A stretch of 64,000 nucleotides of DNA from assembly GCA_964036275.1 (NCBI GenBank), contig OZ038435.1:10102310-10166309 (forward strand), read 5' to 3'. Of the stretch, positions 57,065 through 64,000 are shown piece by piece. The first letter of the stretch is position 1. Each line of letters opens with the position of its first letter. A program made the position numbers and the translations under genes. This DNA is from Litoditis marina. Its lineage: Eukaryota; Nematoda; Chromadorea; Rhabditida; Rhabditidae. The notes beneath the pieces are model-generated. The model was given only the letters and a program-made list of their open reading frames with translations. It was not told the DNA's origin and did no database searches.

Positions 57065-58037
57065 GAAAAAGTCTGCTCAATCGTAGGAATGAACGCGCAC
57101 TCCGGCTGCCGTCCGTATTCTCTTCTGAGTACTGCCGGTCAACGACTAGTTCGACTGTGGTCTATGGACTCAAGGGATAGGAGGAACAGATACAGCAACA
57201 ATGTCATGCACAGGTTCTCTGATAAGTTGAGGTAGGTCAAATATAATTTTCCAAAGATCAAGACTGGATAGGGTGGGAGCAAATCTAAACTGTAGCTTGA
57301 GTGCACACAACAGATACGTCAACAATGTCATGTAGACCGTCGTCGCCAACGGAATAGCTGGAGGGTACTGTATATTTCAATTTCCGCTGTGTACGCACAC
57401 ATGCCTTCGATTCCAAGCCCGGTTATGTGATTCAGTTGCGCAGTGGTTAGAGCTCTGCTACGAATCTTTTGCTCCCAGGTTCGATTCCGGCGGGCGACAG
57501 AAATTTATAAATTTGGCACTTACTATAAAGAGGTGGTGTGGTAGGCTTCCGATTATCTAAATGTCCCAATGTCCTAGTCCAATGTGACATTGACACTTTG
57601 AAATTAGACCACTCACCACGCGGTACGATCAATACTGATAGGTTCGAACCACTTTTGAGAACTTTTCTGGGAGGGGGGGGGGGGTGAAAGTATATGGTCA
57701 CTGGGGTCATTTAAAGGAGACCGGAGAGCAACATGGTTTCTCGTAAAGCTGCTGTATCCTACTTTTGATTGGACGCGTTGCGTGTCGCGATGTGAATGTC
57801 ACGTGGACTGATTAAACTAATATACGAGTTATTTGTGCTCTCTGATCTCAATACAGTTAAAAGCAGCCCAGAACAAAACCTCTGCTCAAGTTGTGTTCCG
57901 GTCTCCTTCAATGGAGGCTGTGTTTCAGACACCAGCAGCTGATCAACGGCAACTCTCGTTTCTGCTGTCGGTCTCCCGGTCCCCTGAAGGGACGTCCCGA
58001 GAGGTTGCGGTCATCCGTTCAATCGATATCCAACCTG
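57065..58037 (+). CDS. WD-repeat-like protein, two internal exons
   Basis: Exons 57065-57231 and 57929-58037 have consensus borders (TATTTCAG, GTAGGT; TGTTTCAG, GTTACG) and matching phase (2 + 1). The first reads SLLSTAGQRLVRLWSMDS, close to the last strand pair of a WD40 blade (GxDxxVRLW). The second is Arg/Ser-rich (RFCCRSPGPLKGRPERL). A possible short terminal exon, CTGAAATGTATCATTTCATAG, follows TATTTCAG near 58430. Upstream exons were not found; the echo at 56651 and a transposon lie where they should be. It may be a fragment or a gene whose other exons escaped me. Confidence 0.45.
57332..57527 (+). repeat. tRNA-like pol III repeat, copy S6
   Basis: TTGCGCAGTGGTTAGAGC from 57434, GGTTCGATTCC near 57479, ends ACTATA. 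In the intron of the WD-like gene. Confidence 0.83.
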
Positions 58038-58117
58038 GTTACGGTAGCAGCCACTTTTCTTCTGTGTTTTCACTTTTGTTAAATTTAGCCAGTTTTCCGA
58101 ACTAAAGGACAGTTCCA

Positions 58118-58290
58118 ATCAGTATCTGACCTGATTACGGTAGCAGTCAGTTTCCTTCTGTGTTTCTACAAAGTTTTAAAGGAGTTTTCGTCCGAAATGC
58201 TCAGTTTTTCGATCAACATGAAAAATCAAATCGATATCTTATTTTATTACGGTAGCAGCTACTTTCTTTCTGTGTATTCACAGTTTGTGG
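58118..58290 (+). repeat. Two echoes of the WD-like exon end
   Basis: ATTACGGTAGCAGTCAGTTT and ATTACGGTAGCAGCTACTTT follow diverged copies of TCAATCGATATCCAACCTG. The first occurrence straddles the donor at 58037. Confidence 0.7.
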
Positions 58291-59017
58291 TAATCTTTTG
58301 AATGGTTTTCTAGATTATTATATAAATGAGCGTTTTGGAGTGCAGTCTAAAACACTTAGTTTTCTGATGAAAACGGAAATAGTTCTCCAAAAACCCGTCT
58401 TTCTCTTATATGGTTGTGTATTTCAGCTGAAATGTATCATTTCATAGGCTTATTTTATGTTTTTAGGTCATAATTATGGGAACAAAAGCTTTGAAATTTC
58501 CAAAAAAAATTCTTCCGAGAATGTTGTTTCTATTACTATATAAACCATATAGGTTAACTATAACTAGACGATCACAATTGTTCTATTGTTCCTATTCTCT
58601 AAACTTCATGTCTATATCTACTAGGGTTGTTGAAGTCGAACTCGAAACTCGACTCGAATCGAAATTTCTCAAAACTGGAAAACTGGAAAACTCGAAATTT
58701 CGAACTTGATTAACAACCCTAATATCTACTATTAGTATTCATGGATTGTATCTTCTGTTTAATTCTATGTATGTAATGAGCTCATTTGTGACTTTGGTTA
58801 TAGACGTTTTCTAATGTGAATGACGTCATAATTTATGTCACATCGATTTTATTATTGATTTTTTGTTATGTATATAGGTTTGTCTTGTTTCTTGAACATC
58901 CGCAGTTAACAGCGGACGATAAATACAAATTACAAATGTGTTTATGTTCCGAAAAACGAGAACAACTGTTTTGTATAATAGTGTACACTGGGAAGCCGCA
59001 CTGCCGATTAGAATTGA
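58291..59017. other. Gap with no supported gene
   Basis: AT-rich. A small inverted stretch of TCGAACTCGAAACTCGACTCG type lies at 58625-58710. Confidence 0.5.
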
Positions 59018-60815
59018 TTAGAGAGAGAGAGGGAGGGAGAGGGAGGGAGAGGGAGAGGGGAAGGGAGAAGAAGAGAGAGGGAGGGATAGAGGGAGAGAAA
59101 GAGAGAGAAGGGGAGAGCGAGAGGGAGGAAGAGAGAGAGGGGGAGAGGGAGAGGGGAAGGGAGAAGAAGAGAGAGGGAGGGATAGAGGGAGAGAAAGAGA
59201 GAGAAGGGGAGAGGGGGAGAGCGAGAGGGGGGAAGAGAGAGAGAGGGAGAGGGAGAGGGGAAGGGAGAAGAAGAGAGAGGGAGGGAGAGAGGGAGAGAAA
59301 GAGAGAGAAGGGGAGAGGGGGAGAGCGAGAGGGGGGAAGAGAGAGAGAGGGAGAGGGAGAGGGGAAGGGAGAAGAAGAGAGAGGGAGGGAGAGAGGGAGA
59401 GAAATAGAGAGAAGGGGAGAGCGAGAGGGAGGAAGAGAGAGAGGGGGAGAGGGAGAGGGGAAGGGAGAAGAAGAGAGAGGGAGGGATAGAGGGAGAGAAA
59501 GAGAGAGAAGGGGAGAGGGGGAGAGCGAGAGGGGGGAAGAGAGAGAGAGGGAGAGGGAGAGGGGAAGGGAGAAGAAGAGAGAGGGAGGGAGAGAGGGAGA
59601 GAAAGAGAGAGAAGGGGAGAGGGGGAGAGCGAGAGGGGGGAAGAGAGAGAGAGGGAGAGGGAGAGGGGAAGGGAGAAGAAGAGAGAGGGAGGGATAGAGG
59701 GAGAGAAAGAGAGAGAAGGGGAGAGCGAGAGGGAGGAAGAGAGAGAGGGGGAGAGGGAGAGGGGAAGGGAGAAGAAGAGAGAGGGAGGGATAGAGGGAGA
59801 GAAAGAGAGAGAAGGGGAGAGGGGGAGAGCGAGAGGGGGGAAGAGAGAGAGAGGGAGAGGGAGAGGGGAAGGGAGAAGAAGAGAGAGGGAGAGAGAGAGG
59901 GAGAGAAAGAGAGAGAAGGGGAGAGGGGGAGAGCGAGAGGGGGGAAGAGAGAGAGAGGGAGAGGGGAAGGGAGAAGAAGAGAGAGGGAGGGAGAGAGGGA
60001 GAGAAAGAGAGAGAAGGGGAGAGGGGGAGAGCGAGAGGGGGGAAGAGAGAGAGAGGGAGAGGGAGAGGGGAAGGGAGAAGAAGAGAGAGGGAGGGAGAGA
60101 GGGAGAGAAATAGAGAGAAGGGGAGAGGGGGAGAGCGAGAGGGGGGAAGAGAGAGAGAGGGAGAGGGAGAGGGGAAGGGAGAAGAAGAGAGAGGGAGGGA
60201 GAGAGGGAGAGAAAGAGAGAGAAGGGGAGAGGGGGAGAGCGAGAGGGGGGAAGAGAGAGAGAGGGAGAGGGAGAGGGGAAGGGAGAAGAAGAGAGAGGGA
60301 GGGAGAGAGGGAGAGAAAGAGAGAGAAGGGGAGAGGGGGAGAGCGAGAGGGGGGAAGAGAGAGAGAGGGAGAGGGAGAGGGGAAGGGAGAAGAAGAGAGA
60401 GGGAGGGAGAGAGGGAGAGAAAGAGAGAGAAGGGGAGAGGGGGAGAGCGAGAGGGGGGAAGAGAGAGAGGGAGAGGGAGAGGGGAAGGGAGAAGAAGAGA
60501 GAGGGAGGGAGAGAGGGAGAGAAAGAGAGAGAAGGGGAGAGGGGGAGAGCGAGAGGGGGGAAGAGAGGGAGAGGGAGAGGGAGAGGGGAAGGGAGAAGAA
60601 GAGAGAGGGAAGGAGAGAGGGAGAGAAAGAGAGAGAAGGGGAGAGGGGGAGAGCGAGAGGGAGGAAGAGAGAGAGAGGGAGAGAAGAAGGGAGAAGAAGA
60701 GAGAGGGAGGGAGAGAGGGAGAGAGGGAGAGAGAGAGAAAGAGAAGGGGAGAGGGGGAGGAAGAGAGAGAGAGAGGGAGAGAGAGGGGAGAGAGATACAG
60801 ACAGACAGAGAGACA
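59018..60815. repeat. Purine-only minisatellite, 104 bp unit
   Basis: About 17 tandem units, marked by GCGAGAG at 59117, 59221, 59325, 59421, 59525, 59629, 59725, 59829, 59933, 60031, 60135, 60239, 60343, 60447, 60549 and 60653. Spacing 104 bp, with 96, 98 and 102 bp variants. The plus strand is almost pure A/G. Confidence 0.97.
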
Positions 60816-60822
60816 GAGAGAC

Positions 60823-60934
<112 letters not shown>

Positions 60935-61229
60935 CATATGAAGAAGGAACGATGAAGTGAGGGACAGAGAGATAAGGGAGAGAAATGAAAAGGGTGTAGA
61001 GAGAAGAAGGAGAGAAAGAGAGGTGATTGAGAGGAAGAGGAAGAGCGTGATGAGAGGAAGGAAGAGAGAAAGAGAAGAGATAAAGAAAGGGGAAGCTGGG
61101 AGAAGTGAAGATAGCGATAGAGAAACTAGAAAAACAAAGTGGACGAAATATGTCCTCAACTTGGTAGAAAACCAAAGAGGTGGAAGATTGTGGCGCAAGT
61201 ACAAACTTCTCTATGCCACAACTTGTCTA

Positions 61230-61475
61230 AATGACTATACTCTGTTTCACCAATCTATGTCCTTCTACAGTAATCCGTCCAATATTCAGCAGGCTTTTTT
61301 TAATGAACAATACTTAAGTTCAATTTCAAACTTTCAGAGTTTGTAGTAGTAAAGGGGCTGACAACACTACAAAAATTTGGAGAAAACCCGAAAACGCCCA
61401 CGTACCAAACTTTGACCTGGAAGTTTAAGCATATTACTGTAGAGGGTTATAAGTGTGTGGAACAAACTATATATA
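61230..61475. repeat. TATAGTYTGTTYCAC element
   Basis: CTATACTCTGTTTCACCAATC to GGAACAAACTATATA. Same family as 37377. Confidence 0.8.
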
Positions 61476-62190
61476 TGATGTGACCGGGTCTCTGGGATCT
61501 AACTATAAACACAGCGGAACAGGGACACACCGTAGAGTCTTGCTTTGGAATGAGCGAAAGCCTATATCCAACCTCCCACGCAATGTCATGCTAGTTTTGA
61601 TAAAACAAAAACAGTGATGTGACCTCTTTATCTTTTTTTCGATATCTATAACCCTATTTCCGGTGTAAATACCATGCATTCCTTAATGGTTCATCCAAAC
61701 TACCATTCGGAAAATCTGTGACGTCATCAACTGCCATGTCACTGCTTATCTGTGTTGAAAATGGCTCGTTTTAACAGCGATATGGAATAATGAAGAAGAA
61801 CTATGGAAATGTAGTAAGTTCACTTGATTCTAATGAGAAAATGATGTAAAACATGAAGAAACGTGAACAATTACAAAGTTTTTCATTGTAATTCACAAAT
61901 GTTGTGACCAGAAGTATGAGTACAGTTGTTGAACTCGGAAATATATCATTACCACTTTGAAACTTCATCAAAGTTCTAATTTGAACTTGAAACACGAAAC
62001 CTCAGGTTTGGTAACTAAACATAAAGATATTCGCGTGTTATTTGGATTTTAGATTTATTCTATAAAAATATGTAACATAAGCGTAATTTTTTTCGGTCTT
62101 TCAAAGTGCAAAGTTTTCATTGTGGTTCAAAACTTGGTCATAAGTGTTTTTTATGGCCTAAATTGTTAGCTATAAGAAACAATTGGCGTG
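61476..62190. other. Gap with no recognised feature
   Basis: AT-rich. No ORF with coding character. Confidence 0.55.
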
Positions 62191-62282
62191 GGATGAGCCG
62201 AAATAGACAACGTGCCTCCTGGGGGAATTGAACCAGACGCCCTCCCGCCGGAGTCTGAGACTTTAGCCACTTTGCCACGTAT
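62191..62282 (-). other. Degenerate tRNA-like sequence
   Basis: Minus strand GTGGCAAAGTGGCTAAAG (A box) and GGTTCAATTCC (B box), spaced as in a tRNA. The acceptor and T stems do not pair well, so it is a pseudo-tRNA or SINE head, not a functional gene. Confidence 0.4.
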
Positions 62283-62397
62283 ACATACGTGATGTAGAAT
62301 GATTTCTTTCTGTATCACTATCTTGTTATTCCTCTTGGAAAAGTGAAATTTGGTCTAGAAAGTTGAGATGAATTAATCAACGCTGACTCCGTTAGAG

Positions 62398-62446
62398 TTA
62401 AAGAAGAACGATTATGTGGACCAATCTCGCGTCAACGGTCCTTCAA
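62398..62446. repeat. TTAA MITE copy I, left half only
   Basis: TTAAAGAAGAACGATTATGT to CGGTCCTTCAAA, then unrelated sequence. Confidence 0.8.
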
Positions 62447-62539
62447 AGGGGACAGAAAGGAAATGAAAGAGCTTATCAAGAGAAACCGATTAGTATAACC
62501 TTTAATTAAAATGAACGAACCTAATTTGCATACGATTGA

Positions 62540-62625
62540 CACGTGTCTGCCTGTTTTGGCGCTCGCAACGTTATATTTAGGTACCCCGGGGTACCTAAAC
62601 TGGCTTTCCTTTCCGCCCCCCTTTA
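62540..62625 (+). repeat. AGGTACCCCGGGGTACCT repeat, copy 2
   Basis: Palindrome at about 62579-62596. The flanks (CTGTTTTGG, CGCAACG, CTTTCC) match 41210-41290 inverted. Confidence 0.75.
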
Positions 62626-62712
62626 ACATGTCACGGTTTGCTTTTTCTAATGCTCAACACATTTCGCTCATGTCAATATCGAAAGAAATTTCAGAAAACC
62701 AGAGGAGGGTTA

Positions 62713-62940
62713 TAGTCTGTTTCACGAAACAATGGCCCTCTACAGTAAGATTATAAAACGTTTAAGTGAATTTATCATATCTTGTAGGTGTTGAACATAG
62801 TTTAAACTTGGTGAGTTCGTTTTCCACTTTGGGTACTACAAGCATAAAAAACAGTGAATCTTAGATTCTGTTTGTTGACTAGATAAATGCGTTTGAATTA
62901 TAAGCGTTTGCGTAAGCATAAGCGTAAATGCGTTTGAATT
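62713..62940 (+). repeat. TATAGTTCGTTTCAC-subfamily element
   Basis: Resembles 42793-42980 along its length (TCTACAGTAA, TATAAAAC, AACAGTGAATCT). Confidence 0.72.
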
Positions 62941-63055
62941 ATAATTGAATTGATAAGAAATTATATCTAGGCTCCCTCCTTCCAAATCAATCCTAAACGG
63001 TGTATTTGTAGTCCAGCTGTGTTTTTAATCCCGTTCCTTTTCGTTGAAACTCAGG

Positions 63056-63308
63056 GTGAATTCTATATGTAACCGGGTTTTCAGGTAACCTAACCGGTTT
63101 TTGGTAACCCTTTTTTCAGGTTACCTCACAGGTAACCGGTAGGTAACCTAAAACTTAAATCCCGTTACCAAACAAACTAACGGTAAAAACCACATTTTAC
63201 GTTAGAAAAACAGGTAACCGGTTTTTAACTTTCGGTTACCCACCGGTTACCTACTGAGGTAACCCGAAAAATAGGTTACCAAAAACCGGTTACATATAGA
63301 ATTCACCG
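63056..63308. repeat. GGTTACC palindromic element
   Basis: GTGAATTCTATATGTAACCG to CGGTTACATATAGAATTCAC. The most symmetrical copy. Confidence 0.9.
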
Positions 63309-63877
63309 ACATTGTGGCGTGTAACCAGGTCAAACTACATCCAAAGTCACTTCCCATAAAAGGGTCTTATTGAACTCTTTGAAACTAGTCATTCCCACCT
63401 ATTTTAGAGTCATCACTTATTTACATAATAACATATATACATACTTATTCATTCACATCGCTTCATTACGAGGACGTGATCATCATACATGTCATATAGT
63501 TTCATGTCGAGGTTTATTGATTAATTATACGTATAGTAAACAGAAAAATCAGAATTGGAGCTAGATTCAAAAAAAATCAATAATCATGATGAACAACAAA
63601 TCATCACGTCATAGACCAATTCGCTTTCGTAACTTCCTGATATTTTATTCTAATGTGACTCGAATGTGGGGAACTAACTGACTCGTGCTTCTTTTTGTCA
63701 CTTCCTTCATTGCCTTGAGAGACGTCGCATGCTATTTAAGTACAATTTCTTCTTGAAAGTTCAAACTTGAAGCTTTTCTCAATTTTTTAGAAAGTTACTT
63801 TCTACCTAAATTTATATGAATTTCAAACTTTATGTGAGTTATTCCTTTCTTCTTTTCGTTACCCTCTGTAAGTACAG
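63309..63877. other. Gap with no recognised feature
   Basis: AT-rich, no coding support. Confidence 0.5.
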
Positions 63878-64000
63878 ACGCGGTAGCGATTCCTCAGAAA
63901 TCTCATGAGAACTGATGACCCAATGAATAACATCTCATCAAGTTCTCATGAGATTAGTCCAGAGATTTATGAAATGTTCATGAACTGCGCATGAAAGTTC
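63878..64000. repeat. CTCATGAG element, partial at right edge
   Basis: GACGCGGTAGCGATTCCTC then repeated TCTCATGAGA units. It runs off the window. Confidence 0.6.

Noticed and set aside
59018..60815. Tandem array considered as CRISPR
   Set aside because: Units are 104 bp head-to-tail low-complexity purine sequence with no spacers, in a eukaryotic context.
62191..62282. tRNA gene
   Set aside because: A and B boxes are present, but the acceptor and T stems do not pair; kept only as a tRNA-like remnant.

Overview
The window reads as a nuclear contig from a rhabditid nematode, probably Caenorhabditis-like but richer in repeats and longer in introns than C. elegans. The reasons are: almost every intron ends in TTTCAG or a close variant; several start codons sit right behind such an acceptor, as expected for spliced-leader addition; and the order SET1 histone methyltransferase, cobalamin adenosyltransferase, NEDD8 E1 subunit matches set-2 / mmab-1 / ula-1, which I recall as neighbours on C. 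elegans chromosome III. No gene here is bacterial, and I see no rRNA or intact tRNA gene. The species is not identified.

Genes. On the plus strand: the C-terminal 29 exons of SET1/set-2 (179-17163; N-terminus and RRM lie off the left edge), mmab-1 (18942-22071, 6 exons), ula-1 (23212-29743, 13 exons) and the DNA polymerase alpha B subunit POLA2/div-1 (30428-38362, 16 exons). On the minus strand, one cysteine-rich secreted protein with kringle-like modules (49551 to 39919, 18 exons, 657 residues), rebuilt exon by exon; its exons are too short to show up as long ORFs. A non-LTR reverse transcriptase ORF (50540-52171) lies upstream of it. Two exons of a WD-repeat-like gene lie at 57065-58037. 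All gene models were assembled by hand from splice consensus, and reading phase closes across every junction. The housekeeping genes have separate roles: chromatin methylation, B12 cofactor synthesis, cullin neddylation and DNA replication priming. They may share transcription, but the gaps between them (0.7-1.8 kb) are long for a nematode operon.

Repeats. Introns and intergenic DNA are packed with short palindromic elements (MITE-like, 70-340 bp) of at least twelve families. A TTAA-flanked family has an empty site elsewhere in the window. A second family duplicates TCAG/CTGA, and one copy lies inside a splice acceptor. Another repeat carries tRNA-like pol III A and B boxes. From 59018 to 60925 there is a 1.8 kb purine-only minisatellite with a 104 bp unit and a three-unit higher-order pattern, then about 100 bp of AT dinucleotide.

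The most unusual pattern is that at least a dozen introns, across all the multi-exon genes, carry a degenerate same-orientation copy ('echo') of the end of the neighbouring exon together with its splice site. One POLA2 intron holds an intact, in-frame 33 bp extra exon formed this way, and another holds an inverted copy of its preceding exon start.
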